Assembly: GCA_001695595.3 (NCBI GenBank)
Contig: MBPM02000064.1
Location: 186,001-250,000 of the forward strand
Direction of reading: 5' to 3'
From: Plasmopara viticola
Lineage: Eukaryota > Oomycota > Peronosporomycetes > Peronosporales > Peronosporaceae
Length of the DNA: 64,000 bases
The notes under the pieces are model-generated. The model was not told the DNA's origin and ran no database searches. It saw only the letters and a program-made list of their open reading frames with translations. This document shows positions 15,501-22,640 of the stretch, piece by piece. Position 1 is the stretch's first letter. The number at the start of each line of letters is the position of its first letter. The position numbers and the translations under genes were made by a program.

Positions 15501-18500
15501 CGTACTTGCAACGCACCATCGTGTCTTCATGCACCGCACGATTGAAGCCGATTACTTGTTCTAGCAACGTTTTCCTCGCAAAAGTTGAGTCACTCATGTC
15601 TGATTCCGACACTGTGCAAAGCAGCGTAGGATACATAGACTTTGCGATATGTAATATATCCTGTTCATGCAACGTCTCGATAAAAACGCGAGTAAATCGG
15701 TTCAAAAACGACTTTGGTAGTCCCTTTCGACCGCCACCTTGACGAAGCGGGTTTTGCGCTGCGAATACTCGAAAAGAAGGCGGGCACTCAAACTCTTTAT
15801 CCAGCTCCGGGATGTAGACACTGCTTCGATGGTCAAGACACGAGTTTAATCCCTCCAAAACAGATTGCGACGCCAAGTTCAACTCATCTAGCAGCACCCA
15901 ATCGCCAGCCTTTAAAGCACGCAAGAAAACGCCGTCGCACCACTCAAACATGCCGCTTGAGCTTTCACGAACCATACTAGAGTCATTCTCGTCCTTTGTA
16001 TTACCGGCCAGCCATGATGCAGCCGGGAGGTCCGAGCCGAAAAGATCGGAAATGTCCGTCTGTTCTGACAAATTGATGCGCACAAGGCGGTGGCCAGATG
16101 CGGCTGCCAAAGCGCTGATTAAACTAGTCTTGCCAACACCAGGAGGACCTTCCAAAATGATTGGGCGGTTAACCTGCATTGCACGTAAGACACGGTACAG
16201 ATTCGACATCGATGTCGGAGCCTTAAGCGAAAATGCTGTTTTCTTCTGAATGGATTTCGGCCCACGAGAAATCAGAAACGGACTGATTCCGAACTTATCC
16301 TTCGTATTCCCTTCAAAAATATTCAATTGATCAATGCTTTTCACGTCAGAGAGCGTCGAGATCTTAAGTGAGTCGATTACCTTTTGCTTCACAATTTGGT
16401 TATCATCTGGCACGAGCGTCAACAAATATTGATACGCCTCATCTCTAGCATGCAGTGCCGTGCGCAGTGCTTTGTCGGTTCCGAGTCCCAAGCCATCTAA
16501 AATCGACAACGCAGCTCCTTGCACGAATGCTGTCCATATTGCATCCCCTGTGATTGAGCCGTCTTCTTGCTTTCTAACAACGGAGGTGATAAAATTAATC
16601 CAGCTGAGAATATCACGTAAAGTCACTGCCTCGCATCCGCCAACCCCGTTTCCCATGTGAAAATGTGACACAAATTTCAAAATGGGGTCACACAATATTG
16701 TAAAATAATCATATGCCGTCGGTGAGATACTGGAAGGTGTTAAATCAATTTCGCGGTGTTCTACCAGTCTGTCTCGAATGATTGTGGAGATATCGTCCAA
16801 GTCTGAAATAGCTGGTACCCAGATCTCCGTGAAGCGGTTGCGTAAAGCAGGAGAAAGTTCGCGCTTGCCAAAATCTCCACCCGGATTCATTGTTGCCATA
16901 ACACGCCACTTCGGGTGAGCAACAATTTCTTCCGCTTGATCTCCACCCTTTTCAGCTAGCAATAGTGTACGCGATGGCTCTAAGACGCTGTTCAAGCGTT
17001 CCAGTACTGCATCCTCTGCAAGATTGACTTCATCGATTAGAATTAAATCACCCTTCTTCATCGATTCAACCAAAGGGCCATCAACCCATTCGAAGATAGA
17101 CTGAAATCGAAGCTTTAAAGCATCAATTTTCTCTACCATTTTTTTCAGCGGAGCAGAATCACCCTCTATTACACTATTTCGCACCTTTTCATACTTGGCT
17201 ATCATTGTACTAATGCCCCGTAATTTTTTCTCAGCACGGCGCTGTTCATTTTCCTGATTGCCATTAAATCCGTCACTAATTGCAAGAAATTTCGCAAGTG
17301 CCTTCTCCAATTCGTGAGCAATGTTTTCTTTTCCTCTAACTGGACGCAAACAGCCAAGAAAATCCGAGGTCTCCGTATGTTGATGGCAATTCAGGATATG
17401 AAGCGGCTGGGAGAACAGGAGCGAATACAGCTGGCAAACTGTTGTCTTGCCACAGCCAGTCTCTCCAACTAGTAGGACTGGCTCCTCGTTCTGCAAACAG
17501 CGTCCGACGAGTGTGAAAAGCCGTCGCAGTGATTTTGTTAAACTAATTTTTTCCAAACCCGCTGCATTACCTGTCGACTGTAGTGCACTGTTGCTAAACT
17601 TTCCATCAGCCGCTTCCCGGGAAGCCTGTTCCACCATCGCTTGGACCCGTTCAAACTGTTCTTTGGTGCCCCAAACCATCTCCTGTTCAACCCTGCCGTT
17701 TTCATCCAAAAGATTCGATGCGCGGGGCTTACCACAGTAGTACAGAGCATCCAGATCAATAGTAACCTTGCAATGTTTCTCTAACACTTGCTTTACAAGT
17801 TTCTTCTCCTCGTCTTTTCGCAATCGCTCAGCCAATAGACAGTAGCCTTCCTCTGCTAAAGCCTGCTTGGTTGCTGGTCGACGTTCAGCCCACCGAAGCA
17901 AATCACGAGTAGTAATGAAGCCGGATTTTCCAGCAAAAACGGATGATTGTTGTCGGACGAGCTGCAATTGCCGCATAATGTCAACTAAGATCCCACAATA
18001 AGACGGGGGTAGCGAACTACGCTCTTGCAGAATAATTTGAAGTTCACCAGCTTTTACTTCATCAATTTGAATTTCGAGAAATCGATTCCGGAACGCGCGT
18101 GACAACACTTTTCTTCCACCATAAACACCGGGCGGATTTTGTGTCGCGAATAGCATAAACTTCGGATGCGGCTTAATTGTCTCTTGCGTTTCGGGCAAAA
18201 AGAGCTCACGATTATCATCAAGCAGTCGATTTAAAGCTTCCAGAACCTCGGATGGAGCCAAATTAAGCTCATCTAAGATGATCCACCAGCCCTTACGTAC
18301 AGCCTCGACCAAAACGCCTTCTTTGAACGTAAGCTTGCCGTTCGAATCAGAGACGTAACTTCCGAGATACTCTTGAATATCCGTGTGCTCGTGGTTATTA
18401 ATGCGCACACACTTTTGTCCAATACGTGCAGCCAAATATCCAATGAGCGACGTTTTACCAGCAGATGTGGGTCCCTGCAATAGCACTGGATACCTGCCTA

Positions 18501-21500
18501 TAACAACTGCGCGAGCAACATGACGCAAATTTATTTCCACCGATTTCGTAAGCACAAATTTTCGTCGTGAGGTGACCGAGTCCGGTAGTGATTCGTCTTT
18601 TGGAGCTTGAAAATCACCTTTTTGAATCCAGTACGAGCTCACCAACACAAATTTATTCGTTCTTTTACGCCCACCAGGACATGGTGGTGAGCGCTCAAGT
18701 TCCTTCGCTTTTATAGTCTTAGCGAAAGTATTTTTGATGAGGTTCTCAAGATATTGACGTGAATCCATTTCAAGCTGCGTACTAAAGCTTGAGCAGAAGC
18801 CTTCAAACATTGCCCGAGAGGTGCCGTAACCACGCTGATTTAAAATACGGGTGATGTGAAGAGCCTGACTTAATGTACGCAAGGAGTAACGTGGTTTGTG
18901 ACGTGCGCCATCGCTAAGCCGTAGTTCTGCTTGTTTCCGAGCTTCCAAGTAAAACTTTACAGTCTCGGGAACTAAAGCTCCAGAAATTTCTTTAAATTGG
19001 TCGTGAACTACCATTTGCAAGTCCGAGGAGTCAATACATTCGTCAACGTATATTTCCGTAAATCTGTTACGAAGCGAAGGTGGCAAATCCTTTTTACCAA
19101 CGTCCGTCGACGGGTTCATCGCACCAAAGAGACGGAAGTTAGGATGTGGGCGAATAATCTCGACATCTCCACGCTCCGTAAGAGAAAATGCACCTGTCTC
19201 GTATTCAAGCAGCGTACTTATTCGCTCCAATGTATCGGACGATGTAAGATTTATTTCATCTAGCAGCACCCAATGCCCTTCTCGCAACGCTTTAACAAGA
19301 ACACCCTCTACAAACGAAAAAGCAAAGTGCGACTCCGCTTGTTCCTTCTGTCGTTCAAAACGCCCCAAGTCAGCTTCGAAAGCATCCCATCGATTTACTA
19401 AAACACTTGATGAAATATTACTTTTAGCAATTGAGTGACTAGCATCACATTTAGAGTCGCTATCGTCACGGTGAGCTCTGCTACTTTGAAGCTTTGCGAC
19501 AGCCATTTGAAAGGCTTTCTGCATGCCCTTTATAAGCCTCTTCCAATCTTTGTGCTCCAGCGCTATCCGGATCACATTGAGAAATCCAGCGTTACTTTTT
19601 TGTGAAAATGTAGCCGTAAACAGATCCACAAATTCCATGTATAATGGACGGGCGAGCAGGTGAATTTCGACAGGCTTATATCCTCCCACTAAATCAGAAC
19701 TATCGCTCTGAATATTTAAGTTTTGAACGATCAGGCGCTGCCCCAAGGCAAGTGCCATATGCTGAACAATCGTAGTTTTACCGCAACCGGTCTCACCGAC
19801 CAGTAAAGCTGGTTCACAATTAGCTACAGTTGCAGCTATCCTCTCTAGTAAACGCAGCACGTGACCGGTCATTACCACACTGCTAGTAGCTGGGTTATCG
19901 TCTTGCATTGACTGTGCGTGTTGCGTTAAGGTTGGCAGGTGCGCACGACCAAATGTCACTTCACGTGAGTGAAACATAACAAGAGGCTTGTGTTGCTCGA
20001 GATAATATGCAATCTTTTCGGACGAAACTTCCCAAATTGTTGCCAGTGCATAGGCTGAGTCTAATCGCGTCTTCGTATCGCGAATACCCGCACAAAACAC
20101 ATCAATCGCCTCAACAACAACGCGCATACGTTCATCCTCTGTAATATATACGTAACCACCAGATAAATTCTCACTAATTGCATCTGTGGCATTAGTAGAA
20201 AATCGATAAATGCGCTTACACCACTTCAGCAAATCACGCAGGCAAAAAAAGCGCCCATAATCCCGTTGTGTCTCCTTACAAAGCTGTGCAGCGCCTCCAA
20301 TCCCATCGCTCGTAATGCCAGAAACTGCGTTATAGGTAGCCATGATTTTCGAGACAAATGGCCGTCGAATTTCCGTATAACGCGATACTATGATCTGCTC
20401 AATTTCACTATCTGCAAGCGATGCAACGCCAACAATCGTCCAAACCGATTCTTGAAACCCTTTAGGCATTTGATGTACATGCGTCGTCGTACCAAAAATC
20501 TGAAAGTTTGAATGAGCCACAACCAAATCCCCGCGACCAGCAATAACCATTTCGCGCGTTTCAAAAAGCGGCATCAGTGCCGCTAACACTTCAAACGGAG
20601 CACGATCAATGTCCTCAAAAACTACCCACCGACCAGCAAGCACCGCAGTTGTGAGTGCACCAGGTTGCCACGTAAACTCGCCCGGTACATCGGTACAAAC
20701 GTATGATCCCAAAAGTGTTTTGCTGTCAATCTGATCATCCAAATGCAGCTCCACTAAGTCATCATTTCCAGAGAGCCGAGCCAGTTCTCGAATTATTGCT
20801 GTCTTGCCACATCCACCCGGCCCTGCTACTAATATTGGACGCTTCAGGCCAAGCGCAATAGCAAGCGATTGAAGATTTCGCTTGGTAGATGGCGTAGCTA
20901 CCAGTGGTGTGATATTTACTGAAATGTTCTTGTCTATATCACACTTTCGGTGGAGCCTGCTTGTAGGAATGACAACGCCCAATATGTTCTGCAGCGAGTC
21001 GTGAAACGGTACAGCCTGTGTCTCTTCCCTCTTATCACCCTCCTGAGAGCCATACACGCTCTCGACGAGTTGTTCCTGTCTATTCATGTCCTCGGTGTAC
21101 AAGTCCAATTCAATCTGTCGTGCTATTGGGTTGCTCCTCCCAGCGGCATCCTCACCAACGCATAATTCATTAAGAAAAGAGGTTCTCTGTGCGTTGCTCA
21201 TCTTTAACACCACAGCCGTCGCACGTGCTGCATACCATCGCACGTGTACGTCGTCGTGAATACTGAGTGGGAAAAACGGTGTCCAATTCCACAGCATCTT
21301 GAATTCCGTGGGTCTCGCCCTTAGCAGCTGAAATGCTGTTTCAGCGATACGTCGAAGCCTGTCGATCGTTTCGTCGCTTTGCTGACTTTGTGCGTTCGCG
21401 ACGTCGGTAAAGGCAAAAAAGCACGGCGCTGTCTCAAAGTATTGCTGGACCAAGGAGCTGTTAGCAGGAAGGATGGTCAGTAGCTCAGACAGAGTCATAG

Positions 21501-21897
21501 CCAAGAGTTCACTACGCTTCATACTGTCGATGCACTCGTTGTCCTGCTGCTGGTCGAAAAGCGGTAGTGCCGGGTCTGTGATCCGCACTACCAGGTCCAA
21601 TAAAAATGGTCTTAGGTGCTTTATGACAAGTTTGCGCAACTCTGCGCGTGTGAGACACGAAGCCAGTGCTTGCATCTGCGTGCGGATTGCAGAGTGATGG
21701 TCGCGAAATTCATCTGAAATAAAGGATGTCGAGAGCGCTTGAAAAGCCGGGTGCAACTTTAACGCATCATTAGATGTGGATTTAACTTCGTCCAGTAGCC
21801 GATAGATCCCGGCATGCAGACGACTAGTGCTCACCAAGCGCTGCTCATGCGTACTGTTGTTGTCGTTGGCAGCGTCTGCTTCGCGTGCGTCAACCAT
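3553..21897 (-). CDS. MDN1: Midasin, giant AAA+ ATPase for 60S ribosome maturation and export
   Basis: Midasin (yeast Rea1) strips assembly factors such as Rsa4 and Ytm1 from pre-60S particles in the nucleolus and nucleoplasm. One uninterrupted frame encodes about 6,114 residues from the ATG at 21897, against about 4,900 in yeast and 5,600 in human. Counting from the upstream ATG at 22026, the six Walker A motifs start near residues 401, 742, 1184, 1519, 1958 and 2308. All keep GKT, for example VGETGCGKTT. Walker B is canonical in AAA2-AAA5 (LLDEINL, IILDELNLA, LIDEVNLA, LLDELNLA), FEDID in AAA1 and LLDNVNF in AAA6. A long linker follows, with a basic patch (KKKKSKKGK, near 4720) that could be a nuclear localisation signal. 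Next come an Asp/Glu-rich tract of about 600 residues (4.5-6.4 kb) and the C-terminal MIDAS domain, whose DxSxS motif is DDSES at 4180-4194. I prefer the ATG at 21897 because an Inr sits just upstream and the ATG at 22026 lies in a TATA-like stretch. No break is visible in the frame. Confidence 0.97.
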   Translation of the reverse strand: MVDAREADAANDNNSTHEQRLVSTSRLHAGIYRLLDEVKSTSNDALKLHPAFQALSTSFISDEFRDHHSAIRTQMQALASCLTRAELRKLVIKHLRPFLLDLVVRITDPALPLFDQQQDNECIDSMKRSELLAMTLSELLTILPANSSLVQQYFETAPCFFAFTDVANAQSQQSDETIDRLRRIAETAFQLLRARPTEFKMLWNWTPFFPLSIHDDVHVRWYAARATAVVLKMSNAQRTSFLNELCVGEDAAGRSNPIARQIELDLYTEDMNRQEQLVESVYGSQEGDKREETQAVPFHDSLQNILGVVIPTSRLHRKCDIDKNISVNITPLVATPSTKRNLQSLAIALGLKRPILVAGPGGCGKTAIIRELARLSGNDDLVELHLDDQIDSKTLLGSYVCTDVPGEFTWQPGALTTAVLAGRWVVFEDIDRAPFEVLAALMPLFETREMVIAGRGDLVVAHSNFQIFGTTTHVHQMPKGFQESVWTIVGVASLADSEIEQIIVSRYTEIRRPFVSKIMATYNAVSGITSDGIGGAAQLCKETQRDYGRFFCLRDLLKWCKRIYRFSTNATDAISENLSGGYVYITEDERMRVVVEAIDVFCAGIRDTKTRLDSAYALATIWEVSSEKIAYYLEQHKPLVMFHSREVTFGRAHLPTLTQHAQSMQDDNPATSSVVMTGHVLRLLERIAATVANCEPALLVGETGCGKTTIVQHMALALGQRLIVQNLNIQSDSSDLVGGYKPVEIHLLARPLYMEFVDLFTATFSQKSNAGFLNVIRIALEHKDWKRLIKGMQKAFQMAVAKLQSSRAHRDDSDSKCDASHSIAKSNISSSVLVNRWDAFEADLGRFERQKEQAESHFAFSFVEGVLVKALREGHWVLLDEINLTSSDTLERISTLLEYETGAFSLTERGDVEIIRPHPNFRLFGAMNPSTDVGKKDLPPSLRNRFTEIYVDECIDSSDLQMVVHDQFKEISGALVPETVKFYLEARKQAELRLSDGARHKPRYSLRTLSQALHITRILNQRGYGTSRAMFEGFCSSFSTQLEMDSRQYLENLIKNTFAKTIKAKELERSPPCPGGRKRTNKFVLVSSYWIQKGDFQAPKDESLPDSVTSRRKFVLTKSVEINLRHVARAVVIGRYPVLLQGPTSAGKTSLIGYLAARIGQKCVRINNHEHTDIQEYLGSYVSDSNGKLTFKEGVLVEAVRKGWWIILDELNLAPSEVLEALNRLLDDNRELFLPETQETIKPHPKFMLFATQNPPGVYGGRKVLSRAFRNRFLEIQIDEVKAGELQIILQERSSLPPSYCGILVDIMRQLQLVRQQSSVFAGKSGFITTRDLLRWAERRPATKQALAEEGYCLLAERLRKDEEKKLVKQVLEKHCKVTIDLDALYYCGKPRASNLLDENGRVEQEMVWGTKEQFERVQAMVEQASREAADGKFSNSALQSTGNAAGLEKISLTKSLRRLFTLVGRCLQNEEPVLLVGETGCGKTTVCQLYSLLFSQPLHILNCHQHTETSDFLGCLRPVRGKENIAHELEKALAKFLAISDGFNGNQENEQRRAEKKLRGISTMIAKYEKVRNSVIEGDSAPLKKMVEKIDALKLRFQSIFEWVDGPLVESMKKGDLILIDEVNLAEDAVLERLNSVLEPSRTLLLAEKGGDQAEEIVAHPKWRVMATMNPGGDFGKRELSPALRNRFTEIWVPAISDLDDISTIIRDRLVEHREIDLTPSSISPTAYDYFTILCDPILKFVSHFHMGNGVGGCEAVTLRDILSWINFITSVVRKQEDGSITGDAIWTAFVQGAALSILDGLGLGTDKALRTALHARDEAYQYLLTLVPDDNQIVKQKVIDSLKISTLSDVKSIDQLNIFEGNTKDKFGISPFLISRGPKSIQKKTAFSLKAPTSMSNLYRVLRAMQVNRPIILEGPPGVGKTSLISALAAASGHRLVRINLSEQTDISDLFGSDLPAASWLAGNTKDENDSSMVRESSSGMFEWCDGVFLRALKAGDWVLLDELNLASQSVLEGLNSCLDHRSSVYIPELDKEFECPPSFRVFAAQNPLRQGGGRKGLPKSFLNRFTRVFIETLHEQDILHIAKSMYPTLLCTVSESDMSDSTFARKTLLEQVIGFNRAVHEDTMVRCKYGRLGAPWEFNLRDVFRFCDLLKQQTLLIDSAEHSSHALSYCVNFIYVMRMRSARDRELISYRSEEYFGLKPDDRTAISFRISSGFVKIGNAVLERKQKLPLGRIAPPLLNFLLKPMEALVHCVNMSWPALLVGPPASGKTSSVRLLAALSGNTLHELGMSAGTDATELLGCFEQVDPEQKLRDVKQRIQVIYDHVLQQLMLSSVSVKVSKTNRATILKQINQLSSTWWALTMREKLYSENHSVKKRTLKKLPKGQLDKVIIGLMRDIVFMLQTVDLEGTLPVLSCLLNDIDLVVKLSKSNVIASCFDWVDGTLINAIEKGEWVLLDNVNFCSSSVLDRLNSLMETGGEMLINECGIINGKLRVVKPHKDFRIFLVMDPQYGEVSRAMRNRCIEIALMDEDASRLDLITMSLTSGIPDFALSRAFQSAHERVVNKLEDIVGGSKIGRINRRHLENWSLLASAELSRGVEPMEAIAFSFQRVYGDVSLAQLDQYVQDIFCKTFKTSRQNLQIQRALSTIAVRSTFALCQQSEHFMLQRDVTYLEYLIKSAQSSELTDVNDLQLTWLSHNKGDNQGQNADEVSDSDAWLDSVAVRCKHQKTIYSFKALNEACEHLSSKRFFALDNIDNPLAMICAPFALCRIVKVLSTCDDSADACRASEAHLLFAMKKIAYGASDNSRILRLVELLARFLQSLTKNYSYANAFRSSVELARQLNCSQDSFASLPPTPVHYATNHAAFSQNQSRMANESATTKNYKLENAWDFAHNTQQQTDLLYGVEWLQFCEQEQYREVNVLFASSAKVSKRKSTKGTVFQHENSSIKLSVLQQSYAVHENHADRSIVDNELIFLVYPLLNAFDVFLAAFIKEIPNMMLDRSFFEVVQTLIRNRFEFSIQLRMQVFEWAHFLIHWQWFKKSLLQFAKLMGQHTFASVVQWKTLIDMSERMQETIKKLIGCEPRKMVLWKKGGHSLLPSSASLWKAEHLLNHISNTWMQVHSTSVLTFSVGSCGGSAEGSVDVLTLLFGGVVSMEAAMKSGKLDVSPLFYVDAETCREVLHALCAFSYIAQRRTCEKYDRASTTMRSHALMAEELLKLPNVLIKKLHEQKLKMTELILKKTMYLSEIQDNVDSHVDLLSIEDSRIGKDAPILLIDMKESAHLMERLVTFQLSPLLEHNSARQELLAVTKLLHVLNLYRLHKNEFSQTRFCEVMKAILDVLKILEGIVDNFVRLRLRDPASFYAYKDILWCGYKLNSLEASDKTQKEVENEIDKFYLVVQTHLNGVLYTFHRFLRCNSFNEIDLISLEIFDTRKKLRKANKHKSAMSTDVIDHSQTIVGYPRLFQAVQSAVILKNIAEVDLEESVCPASEIQMRCARLETIKTHLAQEHTDESKMMASVSVAFVKELFVATVLAFRSTFEKDSNQWQIVQFFLTQLLKEGQVLGIEVRAQLLEALHGSRDRTFTTLVDTLVLSLIDAMALAVKKHDDDKVNFSALGESMAMLGLWRFALLLPSSPVDPATKPLVKKENLLNRLAMFTMQDAVNLSIERLNPSPMAAIDSAAQSLHETYGQVMQVSAYAVQRYQPVKPHADNDTIDPSTFDMQPVTVSIFGEFFRDILRFSTTVMSAEKLSALLAAARSPESSLQRKRELLRAIDMFQQTSENFLAQLSKKFGDCFRDVLEPIGASIYCVKEGLALVMWSLYQQIKETSLKEQQKETLALSLVQFPSTLSMTSADQPWQGIQLTLDTVGTPATSIIFGAGVGNKRKTEVALLDVALGKMEFLFRETLMTMRTNRALASSAIVTALQSSKSLFDLLLAKWQDQTDREEQKRKEMEELFKYKVRQLDLETEEELFEKEYRDQFPDYRCEFEAFLSSGQPGTSVTDGCKDLAELEMLITDKMIQRLCETHFRVYAETANSNVAVTNDEIVGTFARAFSLAVKLRKSLNVMTSCDLESAVASSGVLAASLVQARLGKVTGTNKRAVPSLQALNSDYIRGIDFHRDPLVKEVVLVVEPLQNLLVKVQALLAQWPDHAILQQIVLIADRIRNFELSSPLIRTLTGVELLLRKAQEWEMYAARAYSITDELSALSALVTRWRKLELYSWPHLLHVKEKQHRFTAQKTWINMYSLLTAQFESDASTNINVLSSNGHHKLQWLYLNDLSKWLFTSLHENKTESKPLDDAARASLEKQREFTTRLFETLDAYIRSCPIGQYETRLLVVYSLCAQLFMELWNSPAEQNLSNNLAGKLTKYAVANMLYHLYRYYAQHLGYLDHQWSSLKAPIQRKLIEFVKICRWDEQTYYSLAESAEKSHRKLMKFVRDYDAVLTVSMQTVIDGSTDSGISKEGGFVGIHSTKAELTNLDDSVVVPADVKQLEKCDQEVSVDGVAARNTEANPKKLIQEEIQEVERPPVLCLIHTCVPVDSDVGDNSAIFRQSLYLKKLPTLMMRIARYTNKHILSYDQVERRQQVREVCEDLCESIFYRMSKLQITTGLPKGAKKKALIDLLSELKFQGLAHHRMQLPAEQQQVQQLFELDVPDVENCLRVDLFEAALPPQCLLAESRSCEPKDKKKKSKKGKLFVNSSLDSDENLAKNSPMWLWQRADGYYYRFLGQLTSLRFSAVTSISHDLSSSETERMSGYAENMLFTMLQQRQILHAISLSHEKLVNGLTTLKLLKQFKKDYLEANSTDKTAVDPIEASKWQLFQKTSVVKLQCSLRELEIATLQILQQVPEAEVQACQHFKLIFERLHAVQKAFVDSAGLAQSLGAPAIPHRVVNASEDAVGNSAIMAFARPSKRFYGVSPVITRKESSVDGFSMQQLPAAFAVLAANSVHFVEIQRHLDTISRSFGAPTPSYFEKFLAEYACIVRVDSNFKKALTEVSGDLVAFSDDHETESAQSLIGFAKSYDKLVETVLVSIQELTNISKGSTVQSSSQNNEQGEVLSLSDRISVLSTMLKSSRINQIASQLAEVLDLLQYQYAKLASTRSKDWQRVFVVSLSILARFEPSLVDVRGISRQLLVDFLVAHKSVMKLDYVLVRIFRNLFHHGFCRTENSKDEEGESAGKMQFQDEVEGTGMGEGEGKKDVSHEIEDEEQLLGLQGDQQEEPAPSADQKPEDTGLEMQNDFEGTMQDVPDDEKDDENDNKDDEEELDREMGDFNQDDENVVDEKMWGEDSDDEEDKIDKEKEKFEEDSKMQGDPLEDEVRGKDGDEDKDAENKKEEDKEMSKIDPSNDKSVDGDDDDGDDGDSRDDEKMEEVNDDFEDKYEDHHDVDFAEQEKGHDEDDSNEMHGDDFPEDIQLDKDDEDADRNSMDDEMDELDETEHEMDEEEVDGDEVGLAEEKDENADEEVEEEQLDDAIQLGGGGLEDEQEPAEEKEEENSEQIEISESAKEEQAVPAVAGTQSKDGQDEMEVNEQEAMDQEMDNAESEEQNQEASSDSTSHSQKQSSNNVQETKHEWKPHSQVDNQSDQEHHREKRRDRREPNPYRNAQEAQEHWKKRVEMVDRTKDEKDSINSTTEQQEKPTEMTTAEFVDDDEMEDAELALAAADENQIINQLHPEEEDNIEKDETIETNAEEGATAMEVDEEEEKRTGESSEEELRPKTVKQEHKAVSDAKEGSVEEQEDAKLDKLDSEPGDSTHKTGDHELLDGEIEQALPTKLRDLDLINKLQDQEMGEYEEREVKLLSPDEVAAMRDELDSFIANWTSQSEQERGTDLWTKYTALTSGASQRLCEHLRLVLEPMLRAKLEGDFRTGKRINMRKVIPYIASQFRKDKIWLRRTRPSKRQYQVMLAIDDSESMADNHAGRLALEALATLCKGMTQLEVGQLAIVKFGEDLELLHAFDTPFTDDAGSRIIGRFGFQQKKTNMISTLDTILQLLEMAKQSASTASSTVEFTQIVFLISDGRFDADGRVRIRKLIETALERQQLIVLLIVDQSAAEIDGAVNQQQTSILDTQSVTFEKGKVHMVPYLENYPFPYYVLLPTSAMLPEILSDSLRQWFEMLQVKR

Positions 21898-21903
21898 TCG
21901 AGC

Positions 21904-21917
21904 AGAAAGTAGAGTGA
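21904..21917 (-). promoter_or_regulatory. Inr-like core promoter of midasin
   Basis: On the minus strand this reads TCACTCTACTTTCT, matching about 11 of 14 positions of the oomycete initiator core TCATTYYNCAWTTT. It ends 6 nt before the preferred ATG at 21897. A TATA-like run (CTATATATATG on the minus strand, about 22024-22034) lies roughly 110 nt further up and covers the alternative ATG at 22026. A start within 20 nt of the ATG would give a very short leader, which is common in oomycetes. The assignment rests on motif match only. Confidence 0.45.
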
Positions 21918-22173
21918 CAACCAGCCAAATTTTGAGCTGTGTACAGTACACAATTCTTAGTGTATCATCAAGCTCACAACACTCGTTCGTTCTACTTTTT
22001 TGGCGTTGCTGAGAGTTAAAAAACATATATATAGTGTGCTAGGCTCTGCACGCAAGAGACAGAAAAGAAGTAGCGCGTGATTAGCGTTATGGAGGTGCAT
22101 AGAGCGTGAAGTGCCAACGCACTACGTGCAGTTTGACAGGTTGTCAGCACTCGCTTTTTTTTTTAATGCGTCG

Positions 22174-22290
22174 AGCGCTACCCTGTGGCTCGAGTGGTCA
22201 GTCGCTCGACCTGGGACCGTGAGCGACTAGTTTGATATTCATAGGTAAATTAAGTTAATGGGAGATAGGTCACTATAGTGGACGAGCAAT
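22174..22290 (+). repeat. tRNA-derived SINE copy, truncated
   Basis: An A-box-like TGGCTCGAGTGG at 22186-22197 is followed by TCAGTCGCTCGACCTGGGAC and a degraded B-box-like AGTTTGATATTC at 22229-22240, then CATAGG. The same order recurs on the minus strand at 27.46-27.53 kb, 60.68-60.91 kb and 61.0-61.15 kb. Internal pol III boxes at tRNA-like spacing plus dispersed copies indicate a tRNA-derived SINE family. No cloverleaf-competent tRNA gene is present here. Confidence 0.6.
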
Positions 22291-22350
22291 CACACCTAGA
22301 AAATATGGACACATGCCGAAGTGTTTCGCATCATGTGATGTACCTGCTTG

Positions 22351-22640
22351 GCTTCTTGCCTATTTCAAGGTGAAGCTTGCTCTGATGCGAATGAGGCAAA
22401 GTTTATGGCTCTAGCATCTTTAATTTAAGAAGTGCTTTGTATTTATTGGGTGATATCTGTGCGTAGGATGGTCCGGAGAGGACAAAAACTTTATCATAAA
22501 GGACATCAAAGAAGCCAAGGTCGATGCATATAAAACAACAATCACTCAATTCTGTGTAGGAACAACATATATTACACGATTCTTTGTCCCACAGACGAAA
22601 TACTAGTGGATATCCTGACAAGCAGTGAAACCTAATTGAT
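22351..22640 (+). mobile_element. Ty1/copia retrotransposon relic (RNase H end)
   Basis: The plus strand reads, across stops and frameshifts, a stretch resembling the end of the copia polyprotein. ANEAKFMALASLI at about 22387-22425 matches the RNase H EAEYMALAxA motif, with a stop straight after it. PTDEILVDILT near 22590-22625 matches the conserved PTDEMLADILTK ending. Both lie in the expected order and spacing. No LTRs were identified. The element is inactive: there are several in-frame stops and no integrase or reverse transcriptase nearby. Confidence 0.6.

Noticed and set aside
22186..22240. Functional tRNA gene
   Set aside because: An A box is present, but the B box is degraded and no complete cloverleaf with acceptor pairing can be drawn. 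The repeated occurrence fits a SINE better.
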